NCBI GenBank assembly: GCA_024734495.1
Contig: JALMQS010000187.1
Span: 3,670,616 to 3,734,615, forward strand
Direction: 5' to 3'
From: Forficula auricularia
Taxonomy: Eukaryota > Arthropoda > Insecta > Dermaptera > Forficulidae
Length of the DNA stretch: 64,000 nt
Position numbers and translations under genes: made by a program. The first letter of the stretch is position 1, and every line of letters begins with the position of its first letter. The notes under the pieces are model-generated. The model did not search any database. It saw nothing but the letters and a program-made list of their open reading frames with translations, and had not been told where the DNA came from. Below, in pieces: positions 23,831 through 35,477 of the stretch.

Positions 23831-24515
23831 AGGTCGTTCACGTTCTGTCTATAAAAAATTCAAAATCAAATCAATATTTAAAAATTACTAATTTGATAAC
23901 ATAAGAAAAGTAAAATTATCAGTGGTAAAAAAATAAACAAATAGATTAAATAACATAGTAAAAATATTAATTTAAGGAATAAATCAAATAAATCTTCTGT
24001 TTGTAGCAATGTCTTACCAGTGACCCGCCAAATCCCTTAATGAATAGCGCCTTTATATGCACAGAGCCTAAATTACTGCGGCCACAACATTTTTTCACGT
24101 TTCAAGGCGTAGGCTAGCGAGCAGAGGGTGGGTGAAGCATCACCAGACACAATCTTGAACGCTCACTGTTTGTCAGTAGCATCAGTCCGGTCATTTAATA
24201 GCAGCAGCACCTCGTAAAATGGAAGCCCCTGCTATTTAGACAACTTAATTACCACACCAGTTAAGGGTATAACAAGGCGCAAGCCATTTTCCGATTTTTA
24301 CGTTATCCAATGTCCCTGTGCCTTACAATCATATTATGTATATTAAGCAGAGGACACTTATATTATCTATTTGGTTATATCTTATTTGTATCAAGAGGAG
24401 GACTCCTGACTGATTTCCTCGTGAATATCGATAACTTTGTAGGTACTTTGCTACTCTTGTCAATATTTTTTTTTAATTAAGTACACACCTCATTTGATTT
24501 ATTCTATAAAAATTA
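23831..24515. other. Intron 2 sequence of gene 1
   Basis: Positions 24010-24340 are less AT-rich; no coding or RNA structure was recognised. Confidence 0.4.
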
Positions 24516-24516
24516 A

Positions 24517-24673
24517 ACTCGAGGGGTGAACCGCGAATGGAATTAGGTGTACACCGTCTTTGGAATTATTTTGGAATTCATTAGATAATGCCCCTTCATC
24601 TATTGTCTTTTACTTGGAAATGAAAGTGGAAGTAGGTGTACACGATATTAAGTCACGGTTTACCCCTCGATTA
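24517..24673. mobile_element. MITE with tcgaggggt termini
   Basis: Left end tcgaggggtgaaccgcga and right end (inverted) tcgaggggtaaaccgtga form about 18-bp terminal inverted repeats. Inner words aggtgtacacc and gtgtacacct are also inverted. About 155 bp, non-coding. Confidence 0.6.
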
Positions 24674-25495
24674 AACTATAACACTTCTCATTAAAAATAC
24701 TTTTAATTTTTATTTATTTTTTAGCCGTTATTTATTATACCATATGCATTACTCTTCAAAAGATGGATTTCTATTTATAAAAAAAACGGCTAGTTTCATA
24801 TTCTCCCTTTGGGCTTCACTAATCATTCAAGATTTGAACTGAACAGTAACGAATGAATTAAGATTTTTTTTATTATATAAAAAATTACTTGTATCTCAAA
24901 GTTAATATCGCAAACTGCACATAATTTGTTCTATTATCTTTTAAGGATATAACATTTAAGTATATTAATATAATCAATCTTATTAATATTATTGTATGGA
25001 TATTACCAAGAAATTTAAAAATTTGACTTTGCCTTAAAATAAACATTTACGTTTTATTCTTTACATTTATCAAATATTCCCATGATTAATGAATCAAAAC
25101 ATGATTCTAACATTATTGAGAAAGCAAATTTATTGAGATAATTAAAACATGACAAATCAAGGAATTTTTTTAGTTAAAATTAGTACCTACTTTATTTTAT
25201 AAGTTGCGCTTTCTATGGAATTAATTAAAATAATTATATATAATAAACAAAATGTCATTTTTATTTGCTATTTCATGTAAGAAATGAGAATAAATCCAAG
25301 GATTTATTTAAAAAGGATGATTTAAGCAGAATTTTACTTTCACTTACTTACCTAGAAGTACCTAAGTGTAACAAGTGTAAATGTGTTTCCCGGAAATTCA
25401 CTTTTTGTGAATCCAAAAATAGTATTTTTACTTTCATGTGTTTAATACCTATGGCCGGTTAAAACTTGCCTAGACCTCATATAGCCTTAGAGTAA
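24674..25495. other. Intron 2 sequence of gene 1
   Basis: AT-rich; no element recognised. Confidence 0.45.
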
Positions 25496-25524
25496 AAATA
25501 GCTGGTAGAATGCGGCCTTTTTGA

Positions 25525-26130
25525 CGTTAGTCTCAATTTCTGAAGAAAATTTCTCAAGAAAATAGCTAGAAACTTTTTAAAACTTTTTTTTAAACTTTTA
25601 ATCATTCTCAATTTCTAAGAAAATTTCTCAAGAAAATAGCTGAAACTTTTTAAACTGTTTAAATCATCATTCTCAATTTCTGAAGAAAATTTCTCTTAAG
25701 ACTTTTTTAAACTTTTTAATCATAATTCTGAATTTCTGAAGAAAATTTCTCAAGAAAATAGTTAAAAACTTTTTTAAACTGTTTTAAACTTTTTTAAACT
25801 TTTTTAAACTTTTTTAAACTTTTAAAAACTTTTAAAAACTTTTTTAAACTTTTAAAAACTTTTAAAAACTTTTTAAACTTTTTTAAAATTTTAAAAACTT
25901 TTTTAAACTTTTTAAAATTTTAAAAACTTTTTTAAACTTTTTTAATCATCATTCTCAATTTCTCAAGAAAATAGCTAAAAACTTTTTAAAACATCTTAAA
26001 ACCTTTTATAACATCTTAAAACATCTTTAAACATCTTAAAATATCTTTAAACATCTTATAACATCTTTAAAACATATTATGACATCTTAAAATATCTTTA
26101 AACATCTTATAACATCTTTTAAATCTCATA
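25525..26130 (+). repeat. Drifting short-period satellite
   Basis: Begins with repeats of about 60 bp (ttctcaatttctgaagaaaa, tttctcaagaaaatagct), then becomes a run of 9-13-bp units of the type actttttta/aactttttaaa, and ends as roughly 11-bp units aacatcttaaa / acatctttaaa. It is a single array whose unit changes along its length. Confidence 0.85.
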
Positions 26131-26144
26131 AAAATTTTGGGACA

Positions 26145-26330
26145 GTGAGCGACGAGCTCGGGGAACACTTTCATCACGATATTTCAGCTATGGAAAAGAG
26201 GTATCAAGGCAAATGGAATCCTAGTATGCTCCCCGATTATTCTTGGATCATCAAGAGGAATTTTCCACAGAGGAAATGTCTCACCATTTCTTACTTTCTA
26301 GGTGACTCAGACTGTTTGAATATTGTGTAG
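26145..26330 (+). pseudogene. Repeat-associated protein fragment
   Basis: A frame without a proper ATG at its start encodes LGEHFHHDISAMEKRYQGKW, then NPSMLPDYSW and a basic tail. The G-E-x-F-H-x-D-I ... ME-x-RYQG-x-W ... M-x-x-DY-x-W pattern is one I associate from memory with a C-terminal segment common in repeat-associated arthropod proteins; I cannot name the family. It abuts the satellite array, suggesting both belong to one mobile element. Confidence 0.45.
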
Positions 26331-26946
26331 TTAAGAATTTAGAAAGTATTAAAATGTTTGATATTATAAATGCCTGTCTCGGAAATGAAAAACCGATTTC
26401 ATATTTGAATTAAGGAGAAAAAGTACTATCGAATCATATATTTTTCTTTCTGAGACAAAAAAAAGACATTCTTATTTGTTCCTAAGAGTTATTAATTTTT
26501 TGACTTTAGAGAATTAGGAGTCGAACGCAAGGAAATTGTAATAATTATTGTAATTTCACCATGGAAGATTTTTCTATTAAATATTAAAAAATACTATTGT
26601 TGTCCTAATATTAATATGTGTACGATTAACCATTTAATGGATTGACAGTTGTCTAAACGTAAGGGGTAATTTCTTACGGTTTTGTTTATGTTGTTGAATG
26701 GACTAAAATGGATCCTTGGCTAATAGAATAGTTCTACGCAACACAAATACAAATACATTTGAAAAGTCAAATCGTGTGTGTGTCTTTATATTTTAAAAAG
26801 TTACAACAAGAATAAATTTAAATAAAAAACTAAAGATTTGAGCATCTTTTATTTTGAAATTAGTTGGAATGTTTTTCAAAAAATCAGCTCTGATTAAAAA
26901 TTATTCATGCGACATTTTTGAGTGACACTTCAAATCAAACTAGGCA
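26331..26946. other. Intron 2 sequence of gene 1
   Basis: Nothing recognised. Confidence 0.45.
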
Positions 26947-27085
26947 TCAGGGGCTGTCCATAGATTAAGTCACACGAATTTCAAGACTTTTAGGCCCCCT
27001 GTGTCACTTTCTGTCATATTTTCATTGAGCCCCCCTGTATTGTGACATCATTTTACTCTATAATTTAATAATTGTATACTTAGGG
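26947..27085 (+). mobile_element. MITE P, half copy
   Basis: caggggctgtccatagatta..gtcacacgaatttcaagactttta matches the left end of the full MITE at 29003-29353 and runs on to aatttaataattgtat, as there. The right terminus is missing. Confidence 0.6.
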
Positions 27086-27596
27086 CTTGCCTGTGGCGCG
27101 TGCTCATCCGCATACTATATATCGGCGCGGCGCGACGCGACCCGCAACAACAGGCCGTGGGAAGGCACCTATAGGGGGTTGCACAGTGCACATATATCTT
27201 ATTATTAGCCGATTTAGCTGAAGCCTGCACATTCACTGGAGGAGAACTGAATTATTGTTTAATTAGACATTACTACATTAGTATATTTTCAAGTAAATGT
27301 TACTAAAAGTAGAAAGTACCAGAGATCACCAAAATTAAGAAGCATGTGACGAAGTTGGTCCTGATCCAGGAGTGTCCTCTTTCAACTCCTTGTGTTGGCA
27401 TTTTTACATCCTTCCCAATCTCAGTCGGGTTGGGTGCATCTGGGTCCCATTAGAATTCATTGGGATGATCTTAAAGAAGATAGTGGAAGTTAGTCTATCT
27501 TCGCTAGAAATATGACGGCTATATATGCTACTCCTTTCCAGTACAAGTGGATCTGGTAAACATTTATATTATTAGATACATAATTAGCAATTTAGC
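27086..27596. other. CpG-rich patch and unassigned intron sequence
   Basis: Positions 27090-27200 are unusually GC- and CpG-rich (ggcgcggcgcgacgcgacccgc) for this window. No promoter, RNA or protein is recognised. The rest is unassigned. Confidence 0.4.
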
Positions 27597-27597
27597 A

Positions 27598-27845
27598 AAT
27601 CGTCGCCTTAGAGTGTAAACCTGCTAAATCTATTTTTTATCATAAAGGACATATTAATACCGTTCGAAAGAAAAAGAGATCGTCCAAGTAAAACTGCTAC
27701 TTAAAATTACGATCGTAATTTGTAGAAAAAAATGTGAAAAATAGTTTCTTTCCATAACAACAATATTAAATTTTGTTGGTGTTTTCTCTGACCAGTAAAA
27801 TTTCCTTATTGTGAGTTAGCAGGTTTACACTCTAAGGCGACGAAA
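27598..27845. mobile_element. MITE with cgtcgccttagagtg termini
   Basis: Terminal inverted repeats of about 28 bp: cgtcgccttagagtgtaaac at the left and its inverse gtttacactctaaggcgacg at the right, both flanked by aaat, a plausible 4-bp target duplication. Non-coding interior. Confidence 0.75.
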
Positions 27846-27966
27846 TTCTTCTCAGGGTTCAGAAGTAATTTGTCTAAAAATTAATATTATATTTAATTTT
27901 AATTATAAACTATAATTAATCAAAAATTAAAATAAATAATTAAATCATGTATTGGTTTGTTTTCAG

Positions 27967-28227
27967 TCGATACTCCAGAGGACCGCCGAGTCAATATTCT
28001 TACAGATCAGGCCCGGGAGCAGGAAGAGCACCACCTTCGGTAGCCTCTACGCGGACACGCACCTCCAGGAAAGGGGGTCTAATGGTGGAAACGATGTCGG
28101 CCCCAAACCCGTTCTGTCCAAACACCAGAGGTGTCTGTTGTCTCATGCTGCTCCTTAACCTCGGGCTCATTTTGGTAACCCTCGGATTCGTCATCGTTAT
28201 TCAGTTCTTCGAACCTCTTTTTGTTTG
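27967..28227 (+). CDS. Two-TM membrane protein, exon 3 (TM1)
   Basis: Acceptor ttttcag and donor GTAATT, 261 bp, entering in phase 2 and leaving in phase 2. It encodes residues 135-221: RYSRGPPSQYSYRSG, an Arg/Thr/Ser-rich stretch ending TSRKGG, then ETMSAPNPFCPNTRG with one Cys, CC at 192-193, and a hydrophobic helix of about 25 residues (LMLLLNLGLILVTLGFVIVI, 194-213). Basic residues just before the helix suggest the N-terminus is cytosolic. The helix ends in FFEPLFV, a very short turn into the second helix in exon 4. Confidence 0.88.
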
Positions 28228-28303
28228 GTAATTAACTTTCACCACTTAATATCCATTATACATTTTTTGAAATAATAATTCTAATGATCCTGTTTTTATC
28301 TAG

Positions 28304-28607
28304 GATTTTAGGCATAGTCTTCCTGGTGTTCGGATTTTTGACTTTAATCGGCAGTCTCATCTACTGCGTTTTCGTGTTTAAGGATGCGAAATCGCCAAAA
28401 GAAGTGAATCCTGATGAACTTTATTGGACTCACCACTGGCAAAAACATATTGGACCATCGGAAATTCATTACCGAGGAGACGAGCCAATTAAATACACAG
28501 ATCCAGATCGGATGAGCGATCGCTATTCAGTTACGAAATATTCGGACCGGGGCAGCCACCGAAGCGGACCTCCCGCCAGCCGACTTCAAAATGGACGAAG
28601 ATATTAA
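28304..28607 (+). CDS. Two-TM membrane protein, last exon (TM2 and tail)
   Basis: Follows a 76-bp intron (acceptor tatctag) and completes codon 222 (Trp). Residues 223-247 (ILGIVFLVFGFLTLIGSLIY and CVFVF) form the second membrane helix. The tail, 248-322, is hydrophilic: KSPKEVNPDELYWTHHWQKH, DEPIKYTDPDRMSDRY, and an Arg/Ser-rich end RLQNGRRY before TAA at 28605-28607. The helical-hairpin plus Ser/Arg/Tyr-rich tails suggest a small membrane adaptor, but this is inference only. GC content is higher than in the flanks, as expected for a conserved exon. Confidence 0.9.
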
Positions 28608-28685
28608 AATCGAATCAATCTATAAATGATAACCGAAGTTATAAAAATGAATTTGAAAACAGATATTCCATTCCTAAATACAACG

Positions 28686-28691
28686 AATAAA
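28686..28691 (+). terminator. Poly-A signal of gene 1
   Basis: AATAAA 79 bases after the stop codon of the two-TM gene, in an otherwise AT-rich 3' UTR. A second candidate (taataaaag) lies near 28775. Confidence 0.6.
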
Positions 28692-29002
28692 TATATAAAT
28701 AAGAAAAGAAAACTTAGATGAAATTGTCGATATTTTGTATTTCCTTTCTCCAAAAGGAAGGGAACTATTTTTTTAATAAAAGATATTCATATACACGTTT
28801 TAGGTGTTTAAATATTAAATAAAAATTCATTTTTATTTTAAATGAATATGTGAGAAATTGTAAAAATGTAAACTAAACTTATAGAGTAATATAAAAAATC
28901 TAAGTTATAAATATTCTATTATGAAATTAAAATGTTTTTGTTGTCGAGTTGATAATTTTATATGAGAAACCTCAAGATGGTATCCCCTGCTTATTCTAAC
29001 GT

Positions 29003-29353
29003 GAGGGGCCGTCATATAAATTAGGTCACACGAATTTCAAGATTTTTAGACCCCCCCCCCTCCCCCTGTGTCATATTTTAATTGATGATTGTGACGTCAC
29101 ACTATCACTTTTAAACCCGATAATTTAATAATTGTATTATTTTTTTTATAAATTCAACTCAACTAAAGGACTTTAATATATTTTAAGTTTAACTTTATTT
29201 TGATTCATATCATTTAACACATTTGAATTTATTAATTTGACTTTTGTGACATCACAATTTTTAAGATCCCGGGCCCCCCTGTCATATTTTGTCAGATATC
29301 TGAGATGCCCCCTCTCCCCCTTACTATATGGCGTAATTTATGGACGGCCCCTG
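29003..29353. mobile_element. MITE P, full copy
   Basis: Left end gaggggccgtcatataaatt and right end aatttatggacggcccctga are inverted. The interior has C-runs, tcacacgaatttcaagattttta, and two gtgac(g)tcac-type words. This type, with CCGTCCATAAATTACGTCA termini, is widespread in arthropods (from memory). Related fragments are at 26947 and 57420. Confidence 0.7.
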
Positions 29354-29371
29354 ATAGATGCGTTTGCTCAT

Positions 29372-29474
29372 ATGTCGCAAGGATCGCTCCTTCAAGAATC
29401 AAATACTATAGATCGGGTAGAATTTAGGGCACTTGGCTTCGATTTCCGGGAAGGCCCTTCTGACATATTAAGAG
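29372..29474 (+). CDS. Possible coding exon, unidentified
   Basis: From an ATG at 29372 the frame reads MSQGSLLQESNTIDRVEFRA then LGFDFREGPSDILR, ending at a GTAACT donor (29475). Composition is less AT-rich than the flanks and looks coding. The frame continues upstream into MITE P, so the ATG may or may not be used. No continuing exon was found and the family is not recognised. It could equally be a decayed mobile-element fragment. Confidence 0.3.
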
Positions 29475-30680
29475 GTAACTTATCTATATTATATCATCTT
29501 AGATCAAGTGGAGGATACTATGTTTGGTTTTTTTTTATTTAAATTTTAACATTTGTTTTAATAGATGATTGAGCAACTGATTCAGTACAAGATATTGCTA
29601 TTTTTTAATAAATACTAGAAATAAAAAAAAAATTATTTAAATTTTATTTATTTTTTATAATACAAATAATTGATCATATTGAAAAATAAAAAGTGTTAAA
29701 ATCTTTGTAAAAACATTAGAACGTCCTCGTATGCCTAATTCACTAAACTATTCAGACTATCAATAATTTGTGTACCGTATTGGATTTTAACATCCACACC
29801 CAGACCTATTTCAAAATTATTAATCAACAGTTTGCAAAGTTTTTACTATCAATATAAAATGGTGTACTCATCATATTATTTACACTTTCATCACTTATAT
29901 AACAAACTCACGCTAAAATTCCTTATATTATTCAAATTAAAAAAAAAGGATCCGTACACGGTCAAAAACTTATTTGTCAATATCTAGGTTTCTTAATATT
30001 TTCACATACATTTGTAACAAATATTCATTGGTATCCTCTAATAGAATCGAAGGCCAGAAAAAATAAAGAAATATTTATTGTGTGCAGGAGTAACTCAAAA
30101 TATAACTTTTCAGTAAAGAGCAAGAGTCAGATTTTTCTCAATTTTATAAGTCTAAGTAAATGAACTAATAAAATCTTCACTAAAAAAAAATCGAAGGTAT
30201 GGACGAAAACATATCATTCTAAAAGGCTTATTTTAATTATTTTAGAATGCTCTTATATAACCACAAAATTTTCAGAGCTGGACTATTAAGATTTGAAATA
30301 CTTTTTCTGACTTAATTTCAAAAGTGCCTAGAGAGTGGTTTGAAAAAATTATAATTCTTCAATATTTGTAAATTGTAAATTACAAATGATGGCCAAATGG
30401 TGTCCACCAAGGCCAAAGGAAAAAAAAAAAAAAAAAATATTTGTAAATTCAAAATAATTTTTTTTTACGTTTCTTTAATGAATTTCCCATCCAGTTTATC
30501 TCTATTTTAAAGTTGAAATAGCAATATCTTTGAGAGAATGGTTGACCTCAACGATTTCATAAAGGATTATAATTTGACTAACGTTTAAGGTCGTCCACTG
30601 TTTCTATGTTTGTTTTGATTTGTGTGTATTGGATCTATGACCTTTAGAAATAAAATACTTATTTGCTTTATCAATTGTAT
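29475..30680. other. AT-rich intergenic sequence
   Basis: Nothing recognised beyond short A/T runs (for example 30420-30437). Confidence 0.5.
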
Positions 30681-30681
30681 A

Positions 30682-30819
30682 CAGGGCTTAATTAAAAAAA
30701 AGAGCCTGAACGCTTGGAAAATCAGCGTTAATTCATATTCTTTAGCACTCCTAGTTCTTGATTGAGTAAAAAAGAACCGGAACGCTGTTCCGGACCGCTC
30801 CCGTCAAAATTAAGCCCTG
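30682..30819. mobile_element. Small MITE with cagggcttaatt termini
   Basis: Perfect 12-bp terminal inverted repeats CAGGGCTTAATT (30682-30693) and AATTAAGCCCTG (30808-30819). CAGGG-type ends are common in hAT MITEs. The interior resembles 355-510. Confidence 0.6.
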
Positions 30820-31850
30820 CCTGTTTGTATTACCACTTAACCAGATATTGTTATCCCCTATATTTTTTCGTTTGAGAAAATTATATAAAAAATCAATTCT
30901 CTATTCTTTTTGATCTTTGATAACATTTTACAACATTATTTATTAATATTTATTTGACTTGTCCGAGAGTTTTAAAAGATAATCAATAACAATTAAATCG
31001 ATTTTAATTATACTTGAGTATATAACGACTTTGTCTCGTTGAATGATCTAGTAGAATTGTTTTCGTTATCACATTTCTACAATTATTTATAGAAAATAAA
31101 AAAATAAAAAAAATCACTTTTGACCTTTTATTATAACCAAAAACAAAAAATGAACAAATATCAGTTTTTTTATTTTTTAACTAGTCCCAATTAAAAAAAA
31201 AATAATTAAATAAGATATCTGCTTATATAAAAAATATTTATTTAAGGTATTTTCTGAAATAAAAATAAAATAAATAAAATAAAATTATCATATATTTTAA
31301 AACTTGTTATAAATTGTATATTTAAAAAAAATGTTATAAATTTAGAAAATTTTATTTATTTCAACATATATAAAACTGATACATAAAAAATTCTTGAAAT
31401 ATATTTTTGAATATATAGCTAAATCGGTTTGTAACGAGCAGTAAATCGAAATCAAGTGAAAATTGTATCTGCCACCTATTACTATCATTACATTATTTAA
31501 CTTACTAACTTATTTCTACATAAATAGAGGGGCAACTTTACTTTTACTTTTACAATTACATTTATTAAAATTTATTTAAATCAGTTAATTAACTAGTACA
31601 AATATTAGTATTATGAATTATAAATACTTAAAGATAATTTCTAAATACATGAACAAATTGTTAATGCGATTATACTCTGCTTTGCTAATTCCCCCTCGCA
31701 CATTTTTCTTACCGTGGAGAACTTAATCCTAATTTACCGATTTTAAACATTTCAAGTAGAAACCTATAGTACTCGGATGAATTTTATATTATCATAATGA
31801 ATCAAATCTCAGTAATATTTTTTCATCATTTACTTTTATTATAATAATAA
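30820..31850. other. AT-rich intergenic sequence
   Basis: Very AT-rich; no feature seen. Confidence 0.5.
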
Positions 31851-32450
31851 AACTAAGATACGAGGTGGGTTTCACAAAAAAGAAATAAAACAAAATTGAG
31901 TTTTGAGTTCGATATATTTCGGAGTTAGCCATCATCAGGAGTCTAAGAAAACTGATTACATATTGGAAAAATAGTTTTACAAGTAAGAATTTTTAAAAAT
32001 TTTTAAAAATGTATATGGTGGGGGAATGTAGGGGAAGAGTAGGTTATTGTTCTAAGGATTAATATTTTCTATTGAGATTTGAGCTGGGTGAAAGGATCTA
32101 TCTATACCTGATATTATAATAGCGAATGGATATTATTATTATTATTATATTATTATTATATTATAATATCAGGTATAGATAGATCCCTTTCACCCAGCCT
32201 CAAATCTCAATAGAAAATATTAATCCTTAGAACAACAACTACCCCCCCTCTTCCCCTACATTCCCCCACCATATACATTTTTAAAAAAAAATTTAAAAAT
32301 TCTTACTTGTAAAACTATTTTTCCAATATGTAATCAGTTTTCTTAGACTCCTGATGATGGGCTAACCCCCGAAATATATCGAACTCAAAACTCAATTTTG
32401 TTTTATTTCTTTTTTGTGAAACCTACCTCGTATCTTAGTTTTATTATTAT
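31851..32450. mobile_element. Large foldback element with opposed hammerhead-like cores (F4)
   Basis: Arms of about 270-290 bp run from aataataaaactaagatacgag to the (ATT)n centre at 32125-32165 and back. They share, in inverse, gatacgaggt.ggtttcacaa, taatcagttttcttagactcc, ccaccatataca and ggtatagatagatcc. Each arm has a hammerhead-like motif. A single arm of the same family is at 54500-54760. Confidence 0.75.
32342..32386 (+). ncRNA. Hammerhead-like motif in F4
   Basis: CTGATGA (32351-32357), one extra T, GGG/CTAA/CCC stem (32358-32367) with two further C, GAAA (32371-32374), TATA, TC (32379-32380). UA/UA could give a tiny stem III. Stem I is weak (only the first two positions pair), so this copy is less convincing than those at 1249 and 4198. 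The other arm carries it on the minus strand at about 31945-31915. Confidence 0.4.
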
Positions 32451-34863
32451 ATTAAAATGTTTCACCTAGAACCAACACCGAACTCCTTAAAAGTTATTTA
32501 CTTTTATTGCTCGTTATAATCAATAGTGGCTATATTTATTGTGATATAATATAAATTATTATCTGAATGAATGAATGAATGAGGACAAGTATTTTTAATA
32601 AAGTACCATGTTTTTTTTATTGTAATTTATAAAAACTTGATCCGTTTCATTTTTTGATTATATTGTATTAAACTATGTATTTAATAATATTAATCATTTC
32701 ATACTTAAACTACTTAAAAAGATTAATAAATAAGTAAAAAGACAATTAATCAAATAATAATATCAAGCTTCAATTATCGGAAATGTTTATTTGTATATTT
32801 CTCTGAACTTCCCACTATATACTTAATTCCAATTAACTCACCATATTTCTCTCCATGTACTATAATTATATTGTTTTTTTATCTAATCGATTTTAAAACT
32901 TAAATGTAACTAGAAAATTGTACAATGCAATGTTAAAAAAATATAATAAAATATAAGAATAATATATGAAACAATTTAGTTTGTAATTAAATTCTTTTAA
33001 AGAATGTAAGTTATCGCAAAATTCTAGTACCACCCTGGGTCGCCATGCATTTCTCTTGGGAATACTTTCTATTTGTAAGTCTGCAACCCGCTCTAGATAA
33101 TTCCAATTAATCAATTCAAAATACCTACATACTTTCATTATTTTTTATAAGTTCTTATTTTTCTTTATACTCAGTAGAAAATTTCACCTGTAATTAATGA
33201 AAATATAAATTATAATATCTTATATTTTATCATATATTATAAAAATATGTCATAAACTAAATTAGTTTTGTCTCAAATTTTACCTCTTTCGACATAGTTT
33301 TATACAGTGAAAATTTTTTCGATACATAGGGGCTTAAAATTTTCTTAAAATAAATCAAGATTGAATTTTTAATTATTTGAATTTGGTTATTCTTTTAACA
33401 GTTTATAAATCTAATCATCGTGGGTGTATTTTCCAAAATATAAATTTTTAAATTCTAGTCGATTTAACGGTACACTAATACATTAATGTTGAGAATCACT
33501 GAAATTAATTTTAAATCTTAATCTTGAGTTCACACTTTACTTTAAGTAGGTGAAAGAGTCAAAATCCACAATATAAAAAATATTCAAAACATCACTAGTC
33601 AGGTGCATCAGCAGAAAAATTTTCAGAGGGTGCAAATCTTGGACACAATTAATTACATTATTCAATTTTTATTTAAATTATGATTTTTTTCTATCTCTTC
33701 ACGTACTTACCTATTTGTTTTAATACAAATGCCTCTCCCTCCGTGGGATCCGCTACAAAACCACTATAAATGATAGCATGATATAATTTTTAAGATTTAT
33801 TATAAGCTTAAAAAAGAGGGGTAGAATTAGCAATAGGTGTAGGAGGGTGGGAGGGATACGCCATGCTAAAGTCAGGGATGCTAATCTGTTTTCGAGATGT
33901 CTCTAGAGACAAAGAGATTGCTTCTAGGTCTTCAGTATGGGCCGTTGCAATTATTCAAGGTGAATATTACACTTGAAATTTTTTTGAATTTGATTGAGGT
34001 TGTCATCTGTTTGATGCAAATAAATATATATCTATATAAATAAATACAAATCTTTTATAAAAAACAATGTGGATTGTTTTATAAAAGATTTGTATTTTTT
34101 TATACATATTATATATTTATTCAAGGTAATTTAATCACGAAGACAATTTGTATCAATATCTACTCTTCAAAATATTTATTTCTTTAGTATTGCTTTACAT
34201 ACATTTCATATACTTATATTATTTAATGGAAAAGAATTTAAAAATTTATATTCATGTTTATGAAAATTTTATGATTTTAATGTTTTGGTATATTCGGTTG
34301 TTCTAATACGGTCATACACTTCTGATTTGCGACTAACTTGCTGAAAACTTTTGAAATGTTTTCTAAATAAACTTAAGCTCCATTGGTACTGACACTTTCT
34401 ACAATTGAATATGCAATTTCGAAAAGGGCAATCTCGAATTTTTTGACAAATAGACTTTTTCATATAAATGTAATCTAAAAGCTTCCCCGCACCTACAAAG
34501 GCACATCTCTGGTATTAATTTTATTGCCAACGTCATGACATGCACAGAACTCATTTTGAAAAGGTCACAACTCTAAGATCTGTACCCCTTGTAATGGCAA
34601 AGTACCTATCTGAAAATTGCAGAGATTGCAAAGTTGAAACAATATCTACATACCGTCAGAATTTACAGATTTTTATGACGAAATACTGCAATGGCCCACT
34701 ACAAACGAAAGAGAGCCTGCATAAGATTTTTAAAGAAAGTCTCTTACTTATTTATGTTTGATTTATTATGTTTAATTTTAGATACCTGTAATTAAAGTTT
34801 CGCAAAATTTATATGTTCTTTTCTTTAAATTTTGTGTACTCAATACCGTAAATTTCGAAAAGG
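32451..34863. other. AT-rich intergenic sequence
   Basis: Four-fold atgaatgaatga run at 32563-32581. Open frames at 32893-33138 (-), 34269-34463 (-) and 34540-34761 (+) have no recognisable motif or splice partner. A 28-bp inverted repeat (tacaaatcttttataaaa, 34045-34100) forms a small hairpin. Confidence 0.4.
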
Positions 34864-35453
34864 GAATCTCAACAAAAACACATGTTTATAAAAAGGCCAA
34901 GTTCGATTAATAAAAAAGTTTGCCAAAAAAAGTAGTGAGATCTAATGTGCTGCTAAGTTCAACATCATCAATATATTAAATGAATCGAGAATATATTAGT
35001 AACTTCAATTAAAACGCATGTTTTTCATTTCACATGTCCAACTATATTTTTTATTGATTTCCACATTTTTAGTTGAAATTATTTTCCTAAAACTTGGCTT
35101 TTACGCATTAAATTATTATTATTATTATTGTTTGATAGGGCCTCCACCACTCCCCTCTTATTACGATCTCATGATATGGTAACTAGTAATTCGTGACATA
35201 CATAACAATGCGTAAAAGCTAAGTTTTAGGAAAATAATTTCAACTAAAAATGTGAAATCAATAAAAATATAGTTGGACATGTGAAATGAAAAACATGCGT
35301 TTTAATTGAAGTTACTAATAGATTCTCATTCATTTAATAAATTGATGATGTTGAACTTGGCAGCACATTAGATCTCACTACTTTTTTGGCAAACGTATTT
35401 TATTAATCGAACTTGGCCTTTTTTACACAAGTGTTTTTGTTGAGATTTCACTT
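34864..35453. mobile_element. Large palindromic repeat
   Basis: Arms 34864-35110 and 35208-35453 are inverted copies over nearly 245 bp (shared words include aaaggccaagttcgattaat, gtagtgagatctaatgtgct, aaaacgcatgtttttcattt, catgtccaactatatttt). The unique spacer is about 97 bp. No coding frame. It may be a MITE or a head-to-head duplication. Confidence 0.8.
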
Positions 35454-35477
35454 CTTTTTGTAAGTTGGATTTATCCT

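Noticed and set aside
27952..28194. Alternative frames over gene 1 exon 3
   Set aside because: Shadows of the real exon, whose frame joins exons 2 and 4.
32893..33138. 81-codon minus-strand frame
   Set aside because: No recognisable motif or splice partner; length expected by chance here.
34269..34761. Frames on both strands (64 and 73 codons)
   Set aside because: No motif; AT-rich chance frames.
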